A stretch of 54,845 bases of DNA from Catellatospora coxensis (GTDB taxonomy: Bacteria; Actinomycetota; Actinomycetes; Mycobacteriales; Micromonosporaceae). A model generated the notes under the pieces. The model made no database searches. It was given only the letters and a program-made list of their open reading frames with translations, and was not told the DNA's origin. Where the stretch lies: the NCBI RefSeq assembly GCF_016862635.1, contig NZ_BONI01000066.1, forward strand, positions 1 through 54,845. The letters are read 5' to 3'. Made by a program: the position numbers and the translations under genes. Of this stretch, positions 1 through 9,265 are shown piece by piece (position 1 is the stretch's first letter; each line of letters begins with the position of its first letter).

Positions 1-600
1 GACCCGGGCCGAACGACGAACCATTGGACAGGCCCACGATCACGTCGGCCGCGGTCGCCGCCGCACCCTGCGTGAACGTGATCAGGTCGTCCTTGCCGTC
101 GCCGTTGACGTCGCCGAGCGCCGGGAACTCGTTGGCCGGCGAGAAGAACTCGTGCCACTTCACACCCGCGCCGAACGACGAACCGTTGGACAGCGCCACG
201 TACACGTCACCGGCGGCGTCATGCGTGAACGTCACGATGTCGTCCTTGCCGTCACCGTTGACGTCACCGACCGCGGGCACCTCCGCGCCCGGCGCGAACC
301 AGTCGTGCCACTTGGCGCCACCGAGGAAACCGGTGCCCGTCGACAGGGCGACGTAGACGTCACCGGCGGCCGTACCGGTGGTGCCGTGGGTGAAGGCGAC
401 GATGTCGTCCTTGCCGTCGCCGTTGAAGTCACCGGTCAGCGCGGTCTCGCCGGTCAGCGCGAAGAAGTCGTTCCACTTCACCGACGTGCCCGCGAAGCCA
501 CTGCCGGTCGAGGTCGACACGTACACGTCGGCCAGCGAGCCGTGCGTGAACGTCACGATGTCGTCCTTGCCGTCCCCGGAGAAGTCCGTCGGCGAACCGC
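1..600 (-). repeat. FG-GAP/VCBS repeat-coding block, copy 1
   Basis: About 3.5 tandem units of 50-55 codons are visible, each with [20 protein letters not shown] and KWHDFF motifs. They match, unit for unit, the six units at 1798-2741, including the longer second unit (HGTTGTAAG) and the [15 protein letters not shown] variant in the fourth. Confidence 0.85.
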
Positions 601-1768
601 CGAAGTACTTCGCGCCGCCGCCGGAGTTGACCAGCGACATGTAGTAGTTCCAGTTCCAGTGCGGGCCCGGGTCGGTGTGGTCGTTGCCCGGCATCTCGTT
701 GTGGCCCCGGATGTGGGCGCGGTCGCGCGGGATGCCGAACTTGCCGGTCAGGTGCCGGGTCAGCGCCGCCGAGGAGCGGTACATGGCGTCGGTGAACCAG
801 GCCGGGTTGTCGACGAAGCCCTCGTGCTCGATGCCCAGCGCGTACGGGTTGGCCGAGCGCGCGTGGTAGGCGGTGTCGCCGTCGCGCACCATCTGGGTGA
901 CCTCGCCGTTGCTGGACTTCACCACGTAGTGCGCGCTGACGCCCGCGGACGGGTTCTGGAACCAGCTGACCGTGCCCGCGTACGAGCCCTGGGTGACGTG
1001 GATGACCACGGTGGTGATCGCCGACGAGCGGCCCACGCCGTAGTTGCCGGCCGCCGCGGAGATCCACCGGGCCGGCGGGTATTCCGGCAGCGCCGCCGCG
1101 GCGGCCAGTGGAGCAGCGCCGGAGGCGGCGAGCGGGCCCGACGCCGTGGACGGGCCGGACCCGGCCGGGGCGACCGCGGCGTAGCGGCCGAGCTGCGGCT
1201 TGACCGCGCTGCCCTGGACGGCGATCAGCTCGCCGGACTCGGCGCGGCCGGACAGGCCGCTGTTGAGCAGGCCGTACACGTGGTCGGCGTAGAGCCGCGC
1301 GGTGCCGTCCTCGGCCGCGGCCGAGTACTTGGCGACGACCGGGTACCAGGCCGCGAGCCGGGTACGGTCGGCGGCGCGCAGGCCGAGCTCGTCGGCGTAC
1401 GAGCGGAGCACCGCGGCGGCCCCGCGGATGTTGGCGGCGGTGTCGGCCTTCAGCCGCGCCGCGGACTCGCCGGTGATCTTCGCGGCCAGCGGCAGGCTCC
1501 GGTTGCCGGGGTTGTCGGCCAGGTGCATGACGCCGTAGCCGTTGGCGGAGCTGGGCAGGCCGTCGTGGCCGTCGAGGCGGCTCTCGCCGTAGCCGACGGC
1601 GACGAGCAGGTCACGGGGCACGCCGGAGGCGGCGGCGGCGCGGTCGAAGGCGGCGGCGACGGGCGGGGCCGGGGCGGGCGCGGCGAGCGCCGGGGTGGCC
1701 GCGGTCGCCAGTGCCGCGGCGAGCGCGGCGCCGAGCAGGGCGGCCCGGTGGGGCGTACGGGATGGCAT
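1..1768 (-). CDS. Secreted N-acetylmuramoyl-L-alanine amidase with FG-GAP/VCBS repeats (3' end outside window)
   Basis: The protein starts at the ATG at 1766-1768, preceded by a GAAAGAGGA ribosome site, and runs off the left edge; about 589 codons are visible. An N-terminal Ala-rich signal peptide (residues 1-34) is followed by a region that looks lysozyme/transglycosylase-like ([17 protein letters not shown]). An amidase_2/PGRP-type domain follows at about 240-375. It has the zinc-site His near residue 257 (VVIHVTQGS) and the HTDPG motif near 365, so it should cut the MurNAc-L-Ala bond of peptidoglycan outside the cell. From about residue 390 there are Ca-binding FG-GAP repeats (DxNGDGKDD). 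It lies 26 bp downstream of the related gene at 1795-3243 and is surely in the same operon. Family assignment is firm; the missing C-terminus probably holds two more repeats. Confidence 0.88.
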   Translation of the reverse strand, partial: MPSRTPHRAALLGAALAAALATAATPALAAPAPAPPVAAAFDRAAAASGVPRDLLVAVGYGESRLDGHDGLPSSANGYGVMHLADNPGNRSLPLAAKITGESAARLKADTAANIRGAAAVLRSYADELGLRAADRTRLAAWYPVVAKYSAAAEDGTARLYADHVYGLLNSGLSGRAESGELIAVQGSAVKPQLGRYAAVAPAGSGPSTASGPLAASGAAPLAAAAALPEYPPARWISAAAGNYGVGRSSAITTVVIHVTQGSYAGTVSWFQNPSAGVSAHYVVKSSNGEVTQMVRDGDTAYHARSANPYALGIEHEGFVDNPAWFTDAMYRSSAALTRHLTGKFGIPRDRAHIRGHNEMPGNDHTDPGPHWNWNYYMSLVNSGGGAKYFGGSPTDFSGDGKDDIVTFTHGSLADVYVSTSTGSGFAGTSVKWNDFFALTGETALTGDFNGDGKDDIVAFTHGTTGTAAGDVYVALSTGTGFLGGAKWHDWFAPGAEVPAVGDVNGDGKDDIVTFTHDAAGDVYVALSNGSSFGAGVKWHEFFSPANEFPALGDVNGDGKDDLITFTQGAAATAADVIVGLSNGSSFGPG

Positions 1769-1794
1769 GGTCGTCCTCTTTCGGGGGTGGGAGG

Positions 1795-3243
1795 TCAGAG
1801 GGTGGTCTCGCCGGTCAGGCCGAAGAAGTCGTGCCACTTCGCGCCGCCGAGGAATCCGGTGCCGGTGGAGATGCCGACGTACACGTCGTTGGTCGCGCCC
1901 TTGGTGAAGACGATGATGTCGTCCTTGCCGTCGCCGTTGACGTCGCCGAGGATCGGGAACTCGCCCGCGGTGCAGAAGAAGTCGTTCCACTTGACGGTGG
2001 TGCCGGCGAAGGACGTGCCGGTGGAGACGGCGGCGTACACGTCGGCGTCGGCGTTGCAGGTGAACGTGACGATGTCGTCCTTGCCGTCGCCGTTGACGTC
2101 GCCGACGCGGGGCAGCTCCGCGCCGACCGCGAACAGGTCGTGCCACTTCAGGCCGGGTCCGAACGACGAACCGTTGGACAGGCCCACGATCACGTCGGAG
2201 GCCGTCGCCGGGCCCTGGGTGAAGGTGATGATGTCGTCCCTGCCGTCGCCGTTGACGTCGCCGACCGCCGGGTACTCCGCCGCCGGGGCGAAGAACTCGT
2301 GCCACTTGACGCCCGCGCCGAACGAGGAGCCGCTGGACAGCGCGACGTACACGTCACCGGCGGGGTTGTGGGTGAAGGTGATGATGTCGTCCTTGCCGTC
2401 GCCGTTGACGTCGCCGACCGCGGGGACCTCCGCGCCGGGGGCGAACCAGTCGTGCCACTTCGCGCCGCCGGTGAACCCGGTGCCGGTGGACAGGGCCACG
2501 TACACGTCGCCCGCGGCGGTGCCGGTGGTGCCGTGGGTGAACGCGACGATGTCGTCCCGGCCGTCGCCGTTGAAGTCGCCGGCCAGCGCGGTCTCGCCGC
2601 CGAGGGCGAAGAAGTCGTTCCACTTCACCGACGTGCCCGCGAAGGCGCTGCCGGTGGACGGGGCGGCGTACACGTCGGCGAGGGTGTTCTGGGTGAACGT
2701 CAGGATGTCGTCGCGGCCGTCGCCGGTGACGTCGGTGGAGGCGTTGGCGGCCGTCTCGGCGACGCGCCGGGCTTCGGCCCACAGCGCGCGGGCCTTGCCC
2801 TCGACCTGGTCGTAGCGGTCGGGGAAGCCGGAGCGCTGCACGCACTGGGCGACCTGGCCGGGCCGGTAGCCGGGGTTGTCGCGGGCGCAGCCGATCGCCC
2901 GGCTGAAGTACTGCGTGGAGGCGTAGACGACGTCCATGATCTGCTCGGGGGTGCCCCAGCCGTAGTCCCAGCGCTGCTGGAACACGCCGAGCGAGGACTT
3001 GTCGCCGCAGGGCAGGTTGTTCATGTGGGACTCGACCCAGCCGGCCTCGAAGCCGGAGAGCATGACCTTGTCGTTGACGTTGAGGCTGCGGGCCGTCCGG
3101 TAGACCATGACGATCACCGCGGGGTCGTGGTTGGCCGGGATGGACGTGCAGGCGGCGTGCGCCGCCGGGGCCTGGACCGCGACGGCGACGGCCGTGGCGG
3201 CGAGAGTGGACAGGATCAGGCCGGTGAGGGTACGGCGAATCAT
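1795..3243 (-). CDS. Secreted lysozyme/transglycosylase-like protein with six FG-GAP repeats
   Basis: 482 residues. The signal peptide (1-30) ends in AHA before CTSIP. Residues 31-165 form a small conserved domain ([46 protein letters not shown]) that resembles the lysozyme-like fold of secreted actinobacterial muralytic proteins: the Glu in the AGWVESHM motif and SLGVFQQR are typical of that fold. Residues 170-482 contain six FG-GAP/VCBS repeats with DxNGDGxDD calcium loops, probably a beta-propeller for binding wall or substrate. It is first in a two-gene operon with the amidase at 1-1768, so the pair likely acts together on peptidoglycan. Its promoter lies at 3321-3349. The muralytic activity is inferred from fold motifs; the repeats are clear. 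Confidence 0.85.
   Translation of the reverse strand: MIRRTLTGLILSTLAATAVAVAVQAPAAHAACTSIPANHDPAVIVMVYRTARSLNVNDKVMLSGFEAGWVESHMNNLPCGDKSSLGVFQQRWDYGWGTPEQIMDVVYASTQYFSRAIGCARDNPGYRPGQVAQCVQRSGFPDRYDQVEGKARALWAEARRVAETAANASTDVTGDGRDDILTFTQNTLADVYAAPSTGSAFAGTSVKWNDFFALGGETALAGDFNGDGRDDIVAFTHGTTGTAAGDVYVALSTGTGFTGGAKWHDWFAPGAEVPAVGDVNGDGKDDIITFTHNPAGDVYVALSSGSSFGAGVKWHEFFAPAAEYPAVGDVNGDGRDDIITFTQGPATASDVIVGLSNGSSFGPGLKWHDLFAVGAELPRVGDVNGDGKDDIVTFTCNADADVYAAVSTGTSFAGTTVKWNDFFCTAGEFPILGDVNGDGKDDIIVFTKGATNDVYVGISTGTGFLGGAKWHDFFGLTGETTL
1798..2741 (-). repeat. FG-GAP/VCBS repeat-coding block, copy 2
   Basis: Six tandem units of 50-55 codons form the C-terminal half of the lysozyme-like protein. 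Each carries a DxNGDGxDD calcium-binding loop and a KWxDxF end. The order of unit subtypes is the same as in the block at 1-600. Confidence 0.85.
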
Positions 3244-3300
3244 CGTTCCTCCGGATCGGGGGTGCCGGGGGCGAGGGGGTGTATGGTGCTGGAGGGTGGC

Positions 3301-3349
3301 GTGAAATCGATATCACGCGAAACTTACCGCCGTGCCATATCGGCGTCAA
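3301..3349 (-). promoter_or_regulatory. Sigma-70-like promoter and palindromic operator of the muralytic operon
   Basis: On the minus strand TTGACG (3344-3349) and TAAGTT (3321-3326) are 17 bp apart, a good -35/-10 pair. Around the expected start of transcription lies the imperfect palindrome GTGAAATCGATATCAC (3301-3316), 14 of 16 positions symmetrical, well placed for a repressor. The binding protein is unknown. Confidence 0.6.
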
Positions 3350-3424
3350 GAAATGAATCTACATAAACGTATATCGATCAATAGGGCGGTTCGACATCGC
3401 TCCGCCGCTCCCCGGAAAACGGAG

Positions 3425-3453
3425 AACGGCGGCCCCCGAAGGGAACCGCCGTT
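3425..3453. terminator. Hairpin terminator after the GH3 gene
   Basis: AACGGCGG (3425-3432) pairs with CCGCCGTT (3446-3453). It lies about 23 bp past the stop of the beta-glucosidase gene, before the promoter region of the muralytic operon. There is no T run, as is usual in these genomes. Confidence 0.55.
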
Positions 3454-3475
3454 GCTCGACGTGCCTCGCACCGTC

Positions 3476-5761
3476 CTAGGCGACGACCGTGAACGCCGCC
3501 CGCCCCAGGTCCTCGATCCGCGAGGACGGGCCCACCCGCAGCTCGAACTCACCCGGCTCGACCACCCGGACGCCCTTCGCGTCCACGATGGAGCAGACGG
3601 CCACCGGCAGCTCCAGCTCGACCACCCGGGCCTCCCCCGGCGCCAGCGGCACCTGCCGGTACGCCTTCAGCTCCTGCTCGGCCCAGGTCACCGAGGTCAC
3701 CGTGTCGCTGACGTACACCTGGACGGTCTCCAGCGCCGGCCGCGACCCGGTGTTGCGCAGCTCCACCTGCGCCCGCACCGAGCCGCCGAGGTCCACGGTC
3801 GGCGTCAGCACCCGCAGGCCCGAGTACTCCACCGTGGTGTAGCTCAGGCCCTGCCCGAAGGCGAACGCCGGGGCCTGCGTCAGGTCGGCGTAGCGGTGCC
3901 CGTGCTGGCCGCGCACCTGGTTGTAGTAGGTCGGCTGCTGCCCGGCGTGCCGGGCGAACGAGATCGGCAGCCGGCCGCTCGGCTCGATCAGCCCGAGCAG
4001 CAGCTCGGCGACGGCCCTGCCGCCGCGCATGCCGGGGTTGGCGGCGTACACGATCGCGGCCGCGTCGGCCACCGACGGCGGCAGCACCAGCGGCTTGGAG
4101 CTGAGCAGCACCACGATCAGCGGCTTGCCCGTCGCGGCCAGCGCGTCGAGCAGCGCCACCTGGCCGCCCATCAGCTCCAGGGTGGCGGTCGAGCGGTACT
4201 CGCCGACCAGCTCGATCCGGTCGCCGACCACGGCGACCACGTAGTCGGCCCGGCTCGCCTCGGCCACCGCCGCCGCGATCATCGCCTCGTCGACCGGGGC
4301 GGGCAGGGCGACGTCGGGGCGTGGCTGGCCGTCCGGGAAGAACTCGCCCTCCGGGTCCGGCCCGGTCACGACGATGTCCGCGCCGCGGGCGTGGGTGACC
4401 GTCCACCCGGCCGGGGCGACCTCGCGGAAGCCGTCGAGCACCGTGGTGATCATCTCGCGCGGGTGGCCGTCGGGCAACCACTCGGCCTGGCCGGACGCGC
4501 CGGCCCAGTCGCCGAGCTGGGTGTGCGGGTCGTCGGCGTTCGGGCCGACGATCGCGATGGTGCGGGCCGGGGCGTCCGGCGCGGCGGCGCGGCCGTCCGG
4601 TCCGGCGGTCAGGCCCCCGGCCAGCGGCAGCGTGCCGTCGTTGCGCAGCAGCACCAGCGAGCGCCGGGCGACCTCCAGGTTCAGCTCGGCGTGCGCGGCC
4701 ACGCCGATGACCTCGGCCTGGCGGGCGGCGTCGGGGTGCCGGGGATTCTCGAACAGGCCCAGCTCGAACTTCAGGGTCAGGATGCGGGCGACCGCCGCGT
4801 CCAGCTCCGACTCGTCCAGCAGGCCCTTGGCCACCGCGTCCTGCGCGCCGTCGAAGAAGTCGGGCGTGGTCATCACCATGTCGTTGCCCGCCTTCACCGC
4901 GGCCGCCGACGCGGCCGTGAAGTCGGGGAAGATGTGCTGCTCCCAGACCATGCGCCCGACGTTGTCCCAGTCGGTGACCAGGGTGCCCCGGTAGTCCCAC
5001 TCGCCGCGCAGCACCTCGTTGAGCAGCCAGTCGTTCACGGTGACCGGCACGCCGTCCATCGACTGGTAGCCGAGCATGAAGGTGCGGCAGCCCTCGCGGG
5101 CGACCCGCTCGAACGGCGGCAGGAACCACGAGCGCAGCTTGCGCCGGGAGATGTCGGCCTCGCTGGCGTCGCGGCCGCCCTGCGTCTCGGAGTAGCCGGC
5201 GAAGTGCTTCGCGCAGGCCAGGATCGCCGTCGGGTCGGCCAGGCCGTCGCCCTGGTAGCCGCGCACCATCGCCGAGGCGAACTCGCCGATGAGGAACGGG
5301 TCCTCGCCGAACGTCTCGCTGACCCGGCCCCAGCGCAGGTCCCGGGCGATGCACAGCACCGGCGAGAAGGTCCAGTGCACGCCGGTGGCGGCGACCTCGA
5401 CGGCGGTGATCCGGGCGACCTGCTCGACCAGCGCCGGATCCCAGGTCGCGGCCATGCCGAGCTGGGTCGGGAAGATCGTCGCGCCCTCCCAGAACGAGTG
5501 GCCGTGGATGCAGTCCTCGGCGATCAGCAGCGGGATGCCCAGCCGGGTGCGCCCGGCCAGCTCCGCCGCCTCGCGCACCCGCTCCGGCGAGGCGTGCAGG
5601 ATCGAGCCGACGTGGAACTCCTCGACCAGATGGCGTACGCCGTCGCGGGCGGTGAGCTGGAGCATCTGCCCGACCTTCTCCGGCAGGGTCATCCGCCCGA
5701 CGAGGTCGGCGACGCGCTGCTCGGTCGGCAGCGTGGGGTCGAGGTACGGCAGGGAGGACAC
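3476..5761 (-). CDS. Glycoside hydrolase family 3 beta-glucosidase
   Basis: 761 residues from a GTG start chosen because GAAAGGA lies just upstream and the SSLPYLDPTLPTEQRV start fits GH3. No signal peptide, so it is cytoplasmic. The N-terminal GH3 barrel has RVADLVGRMTLPEKVGQM, FSPVLCIARDLRWGRVSETFGED, KHFAGYSETQGGRD and the nucleophile motif VTDWDN (Asp264). The C-terminal GH3 sandwich (LRNDGTLPL, FGQGLSYT) and a terminal Fn3-like domain (NTGSRPALETVQVYV) follow. Family members release glucose from beta-linked oligosaccharides. The LacI gene 65 bp upstream carries an operator shared with a GH64 beta-1,3-glucanase (48753-50411), so laminari-oligosaccharides are the likeliest substrate; that is inference. 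Confidence 0.92.
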   Translation of the reverse strand: MSSLPYLDPTLPTEQRVADLVGRMTLPEKVGQMLQLTARDGVRHLVEEFHVGSILHASPERVREAAELAGRTRLGIPLLIAEDCIHGHSFWEGATIFPTQLGMAATWDPALVEQVARITAVEVAATGVHWTFSPVLCIARDLRWGRVSETFGEDPFLIGEFASAMVRGYQGDGLADPTAILACAKHFAGYSETQGGRDASEADISRRKLRSWFLPPFERVAREGCRTFMLGYQSMDGVPVTVNDWLLNEVLRGEWDYRGTLVTDWDNVGRMVWEQHIFPDFTAASAAAVKAGNDMVMTTPDFFDGAQDAVAKGLLDESELDAAVARILTLKFELGLFENPRHPDAARQAEVIGVAAHAELNLEVARRSLVLLRNDGTLPLAGGLTAGPDGRAAAPDAPARTIAIVGPNADDPHTQLGDWAGASGQAEWLPDGHPREMITTVLDGFREVAPAGWTVTHARGADIVVTGPDPEGEFFPDGQPRPDVALPAPVDEAMIAAAVAEASRADYVVAVVGDRIELVGEYRSTATLELMGGQVALLDALAATGKPLIVVLLSSKPLVLPPSVADAAAIVYAANPGMRGGRAVAELLLGLIEPSGRLPISFARHAGQQPTYYNQVRGQHGHRYADLTQAPAFAFGQGLSYTTVEYSGLRVLTPTVDLGGSVRAQVELRNTGSRPALETVQVYVSDTVTSVTWAEQELKAYRQVPLAPGEARVVELELPVAVCSIVDAKGVRVVEPGEFELRVGPSSRIEDLGRAAFTVVA

Positions 5762-5826
5762 AGGTTTCCTTTCACGGACACCGGCGGTGTCCTGGCTGGC
5801 GGGGGTGGGAAAGCGCGGCGGGCCGG

Positions 5827-6888
5827 TCAGCGGCGTCCGGTGAGCGCCGACGTCCGGTGCAACGAGCGGGCGGGCGGGATCAGCAGGGCGGCGTCGGGTC
5901 CGGTGCTGTCCCGCACGACGAGGTCGATGGCGAAGAAGCGCCGCCAGTGCGGCGCGGCGGCGCCCTCCAGCAGGGCCCGGGTCGCGGCGGCGGCCATGTC
6001 CTCGACCGGCAGCCGCATGCTGGTCAGCGGCGGGCTCATGCAGGCCGCGACGACGCTGTCGTCGAAGCCGACGACGGCGATGTCGCCGGGCACGCGCCGG
6101 CCCGCGTCCGTGATCGCCTGGACCGCGCCCGCCGCCATCTGGTCGCAGGCCGCGAAGATGCCGTCGACGTCGGGGTGCTCGGCCAGCAGCCGGGCGGTGA
6201 CCGCGTACCCGCACTCGCGGCTGAAGCCGCCGTCGACGGCGAGGTCGGCCAGCCCCAGCTCGCGGACCGCCTCCAGGTGGCCGGCGCGGCGGCCCGCCGC
6301 ACAGGTGTTGCTCTCGGGGCCGTGGATCGCGGCGATGCGGCGGCAGCCGATCCGGTGCAGGAAGGCGACGGCGTCGTACGCCCCGCGGCTGTTCTCCGGT
6401 TCGACGGCGGGCACCTGCGGCGCGGTCGCGCCGAGCGACACCACGCGGCGGCACCGGGCGTGGAACCTGGCTGCCAGCTCGGGCGGCACGTTGACCAGCA
6501 CCGCGCCGGCCGTGGCCGACTGCGCGACCCGGTCGATCAGCTCCGGCGCGCCGGCCGGCTCGGTCACGTTGACGCGCAGCTGCACGTCGCCGCCCGCCAG
6601 CGCGGCCATCACGCCCGCGATGACGCGGCTGTAGTACGGCACCGCGCCGAACATGTGCGCGTCCGTGCGGCACGCGATCACGACCAGGTCGAGCACGTCG
6701 CGGCGGCCGGAGGCCAGGGCGCGGGCGGCGGCGTTGGGCCGGTAGCCGAGGTCGGCGACGACCCGGTTGACCCGGTCGCGCAGCTCCTCGGAGACGCCCC
6801 GGGCGTTGTTGAGCACCCGCGAGGCGGTGGCGCGCGACACCCCGGCCTCGTGGGCCACGTCCTCGATGGTCAGCTTCCGGTACGGCAT
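5827..6888 (-). CDS. LacI-family regulator of the GH3 operon
   Basis: 353 residues from the ATG before PYRKLTIEDVAHEAG. Residues 5-54 are a LacI helix-turn-helix with the hinge sequence VADLGYRPNAAARALASG; residues 62-335 are a periplasmic-binding-protein-like sugar-sensing domain (DGIFAACDQMAAGAVQAI, VVGFDDSVVAACMSPPLTSM). It should be a cytoplasmic repressor released by a sugar. It is cotranscribed with, and directly upstream of, the GH3 gene. A palindrome TGGAGAGCGCTCTCAA in its own promoter (6951-6966) points to autoregulation. The same palindrome occurs twice before the GH64 gene, so this is the likely regulator there too, although two more LacI genes lie at 52957-54845. Confidence 0.92.
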   Translation of the reverse strand: MPYRKLTIEDVAHEAGVSRATASRVLNNARGVSEELRDRVNRVVADLGYRPNAAARALASGRRDVLDLVVIACRTDAHMFGAVPYYSRVIAGVMAALAGGDVQLRVNVTEPAGAPELIDRVAQSATAGAVLVNVPPELAARFHARCRRVVSLGATAPQVPAVEPENSRGAYDAVAFLHRIGCRRIAAIHGPESNTCAAGRRAGHLEAVRELGLADLAVDGGFSRECGYAVTARLLAEHPDVDGIFAACDQMAAGAVQAITDAGRRVPGDIAVVGFDDSVVAACMSPPLTSMRLPVEDMAAAATRALLEGAAAPHWRRFFAIDLVVRDSTGPDAALLIPPARSLHRTSALTGRR

Positions 6889-6941
6889 GGGCACTCGCAA
6901 TCTCGGCACGGCAGGACGTCCCCGTCGCACGTCCCGTCGGC

Positions 6942-6966
6942 ACCATAGTTTGGAGAGCGCTCTCAA
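6942..6966 (-). promoter_or_regulatory. LacI-type operator overlapping the regulator's promoter
   Basis: TGGAGAGCGCTCTCAA (6951-6966) contains the perfect 12-bp palindrome GAGAGCGCTCTC at 6953-6964, of the kind bound by actinobacterial LacI proteins such as CebR (core GAGCGCTC). It sits immediately upstream of a minus-strand TATGGT -10 box (6942-6947). A degenerate half-site (minus strand GGAGAGCGTG) lies at 7003-7012. Confidence 0.7.
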
Positions 6967-7035
6967 GGGAACCCGGTATGACGATGCTCCACCTGCCGGG
7001 ATCACGCTCTCCAGACGGCGCGGCGCGGGCCTGCC

Positions 7036-7560
7036 CTAACTCCGGCTCCACCGGGCCAGCGAGCCCCACTCGCCGAAGCCCGGCACCGGCTCCCACTGCG
7101 TGCTGACGTCCACGCCGGCACGGTCCTCGACGGTGCGCTGCTGCGCGGTGTCGTCGCTGATGACGCGGCGGGCGCCGCCGTCCTCGCGGAACTCGAACCA
7201 GGTCACGCAGGTCGCCCCGGACAGCGTCGCCGCGTCGGCGTCCGGGTAGTCCCACTGCGTCATGCCGCCGAGGAAGAGCAGCTCACCGCTGCGCCGGAAC
7301 GAGTAGTGCAGGCACTGGCGGCCGTAGGCGTCGAAGAACCAGACCCCGGCGTGCCCGTTGTCCCAGGCGATCTCGATGACCACGTCGGGCACCCCGCTCG
7401 GCGGCGCGGCCGGGATCACCGCGTACGGCTCACCGGCGGCGTCCCTGGCCTGGGCCTCGTCGGCGGACAGCGGCTCGACCGGCTCGTGGCGGCGGAAGTT
7501 CCACCGTCTGCAGTAGACCGGCGGTCCGGCCGGATCGTGCCCTGCGATGTGGACGGTCAC
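7036..7560 (-). CDS. Conserved hypothetical protein, 174 aa
   Basis: The GTG start at 7558-7560 follows a strong GGGGGAGGAG ribosome site. The protein is soluble and rich in aromatic residues (VYCRRWNFRRHEP, AWDNGHAGVWFFDAYGRQCLHYSF, FLGGMTQWDYPD), with no signal peptide, membrane segment or motif I can assign. It starts 18 bp after the DUF998 gene on the same strand and may be cotranscribed with it. Similar short WxF-rich proteins are common orphans in Actinobacteria. I give no function. Confidence 0.75.
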   Translation of the reverse strand: MTVHIAGHDPAGPPVYCRRWNFRRHEPVEPLSADEAQARDAAGEPYAVIPAAPPSGVPDVVIEIAWDNGHAGVWFFDAYGRQCLHYSFRRSGELLFLGGMTQWDYPDADAATLSGATCVTWFEFREDGGARRVISDDTAQQRTVEDRAGVDVSTQWEPVPGFGEWGSLARWSRS

Positions 7561-7578
7561 GCCGCTCCTCCCCCGTGG

Positions 7579-8166
7579 TCAGGCGTGACTCACGGTAGAC
7601 CGAACGGGCCGCGCTGGGCAATCGCGGCGGGCCCGCACGGCGAGCAGAGCGAGCAGCACCACCTCGGCGAGCAGCAGATACCGCTCAGCCGCCCCGATCA
7701 GGAAACGGTCGGCGAGTGTCGCGCTGGCCAGCATGAGGGCCGCGAACCCGGCGGCCGTGGCGGCGGTCCAGCGCACGGCCCGGCTCACCGGGCGCAGCGT
7801 CACCGCGGCCAGCGGCAACGCGACGAACGCCAGCATCGAGGCGTATCGGTGCACGTAGCCGGTCGTACTCAACGGCCCGAGATCCGTCGGAGCCAGCGCC
7901 GCCACCGTCATGGCCGCGCCGAACAGGGCGAGCAGGACACGGGGCGCGGTCTGGCGCAGCGCGGGCAGCAGGCACCAGGCGGACAGCCCGAAGACGACCA
8001 TCGCCGCGTCGGTGGCCCCGCCGCGGTCGTGCACCGCGAAGTCGCTGACGGTCAGCGAGACGTGGCTGAGCTGCGGGTCCGGGTCCACCTGACCGACCGC
8101 GGCGAGCAGCGCGGTCAGCGCGGTGCCGGCGAGGCCCGTCCCGGCGAGGAGGCGTCTGTCGATCAT
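7579..8166 (-). CDS. DUF998 family membrane protein
   Basis: 195 residues with about five to six membrane helices (about 7-25, 55-74, 78-95, 110-128, 132-150, 160-178). Between helices 1 and 2 lies the LSHVSLTVSDFAVHDRGGATDAAM motif, which fits DUF998 proteins, where a LSDLA/VSDF-type motif follows the first helix. Function of the family is unknown. The minus strand has TACCGT (8173-8178) 6 nt before the ATG with no ribosome site, so the message is probably leaderless. It is divergent from the GNAT gene at 8322. Confidence 0.75.
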   Translation of the reverse strand: MIDRRLLAGTGLAGTALTALLAAVGQVDPDPQLSHVSLTVSDFAVHDRGGATDAAMVVFGLSAWCLLPALRQTAPRVLLALFGAAMTVAALAPTDLGPLSTTGYVHRYASMLAFVALPLAAVTLRPVSRAVRWTAATAAGFAALMLASATLADRFLIGAAERYLLLAEVVLLALLAVRARRDCPARPVRSTVSHA

Positions 8167-8321
8167 GCTTCGACGGTAGGCCCGGTCGCGCCACCGAGCC
8201 TCCGGCGATCACCCTGCCCGGACCCCTGCCTGTCCGGCCCGCCGGTCCGGGTCATCCCCGACTTCGCGCATCGGTGGAAAACCGCGCGACCGTCCCGGCG
8301 ATCGCGGTTAGCCTCCGCCGC

Positions 8322-9218
8322 ATGACGCTGCGGGCCTATGCCGGACCGGTCGACGACGAGCAGATCGAGCGGGTACGGCAGGCGGCGCTCGCCGCCGACG
8401 GCGACGTCTGGCTGCCCGGCCCCGGCGGTGACCTGCCCGCGGAGGCCTGCGTGGTCGCTCAGGACGCCGGTGAGATCGTCGGCTTCGGCCGCCTGGATCG
8501 CTGGACCGAGGACGACGGCACCGAGATGTTCCTGGTCACCGGCTTCGTACACCCCGCGCATCGGGAACGCGGCCACGGCACGGCGATGCTGCGCCGCCAG
8601 GAGGCGTACGCTGCCTCGCTCGGGTCCGGAGCAGCCCATCAGCAGCTCGGCGGTAACGCCGACGGCAGCCGACCGGGCTCGCGGCAGCTGCTGCTCGATC
8701 ACGGCTACCGGGTCGCGTTCACCGTCGTCGACCTGAGCCGGCCCGTTGCCGCCGCCGTGCCCGGGGCGCTGCCACCCGGCCTGCGGATCCGGCCCGTGCT
8801 GGCCGCGCACCAGCCGCGGATTCACGCCGTCATCGTGGAGTGCTTCACCGACAGCGGGCACGGGTTCATGCCGACGGACCTCGACACCCATCTCGCGGGA
8901 GTGCGCGACACCGACCTGTGGGCGGTCGCGTGGGACGGCGACGAGATCGCCGGACTGGTGATCAGCGAGCGGGAGGGTGACGGCGTCGCCGACTCGCCGT
9001 GGGTCGCGGTGCGGCCCGCATACCGGCGGCTGGGTCTGGCCTCGGCGCTGCTCGCCCACAGCCTGGCGGCCATGCGCGAGCACGGCGTCAGCGTCGCGAC
9101 GATCCGCACGGTCGCCGAGAATCCGCACCGGACTGTGCAGCTGTACGAGAGGGCCGGATACCAGGTGGTACGGCGGATGCCCCGCTACCGCAAGCCGCTG
9201 GCCGCCGCCTCGAGCTGA
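8322..9218 (+). CDS. Tandem GNAT-family N-acetyltransferase
   Basis: 298 residues made of two GNAT domains. The first (about 25-140) has VTGFVHPAHRERGHGTAML, the acetyl-CoA binding loop. The second (about 145-295) has VAVRPAYRRLGLASALLAHSL and ENPHRTVQLYERAGYQVVRR. The two-domain plan is that of mycothiol synthase (MshD) and its many paralogues; the acceptor substrate cannot be read from sequence. I chose the ATG at 8322 over an in-frame GTG at 8274 because TTAGCCT (8308-8314) sits 7 nt before it, a leaderless-promoter pattern. Confidence 0.85.
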   Translation: MTLRAYAGPVDDEQIERVRQAALAADGDVWLPGPGGDLPAEACVVAQDAGEIVGFGRLDRWTEDDGTEMFLVTGFVHPAHRERGHGTAMLRRQEAYAASLGSGAAHQQLGGNADGSRPGSRQLLLDHGYRVAFTVVDLSRPVAAAVPGALPPGLRIRPVLAAHQPRIHAVIVECFTDSGHGFMPTDLDTHLAGVRDTDLWAVAWDGDEIAGLVISEREGDGVADSPWVAVRPAYRRLGLASALLAHSLAAMREHGVSVATIRTVAENPHRTVQLYERAGYQVVRRMPRYRKPLAAASS

Positions 9219-9265
9219 TCCGTCCGCGCCCGGAATTCGGTTGCGGCGATCGCGATGATGTCGCC

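Noticed and set aside
1..2741. Regular repeats of about 155-165 bp suggesting a CRISPR-like or satellite array
   Set aside because: The period equals the FG-GAP protein unit, the reading frame is kept throughout and there are no short identical repeats with unique spacers.
152..2815. A long plus-strand frame over the FG-GAP genes, running across the gap between them
   Set aside because: Repetitive only because the minus-strand repeats are; it has no ribosome site and no domain.
3332..6634. A 1100-codon open frame on the plus strand over the GH3 and LacI genes
   Set aside because: It is antisense to two genes with clear family motifs. Its translation is Arg/Gly/His-rich without any domain, the usual mirror of high-GC coding DNA.
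8274..8321. GTG start 16 codons upstream for the tandem GNAT protein
   Set aside because: The extra residues are not conserved-looking, and the -10 box at 8308-8314 would lie inside the coding sequence.
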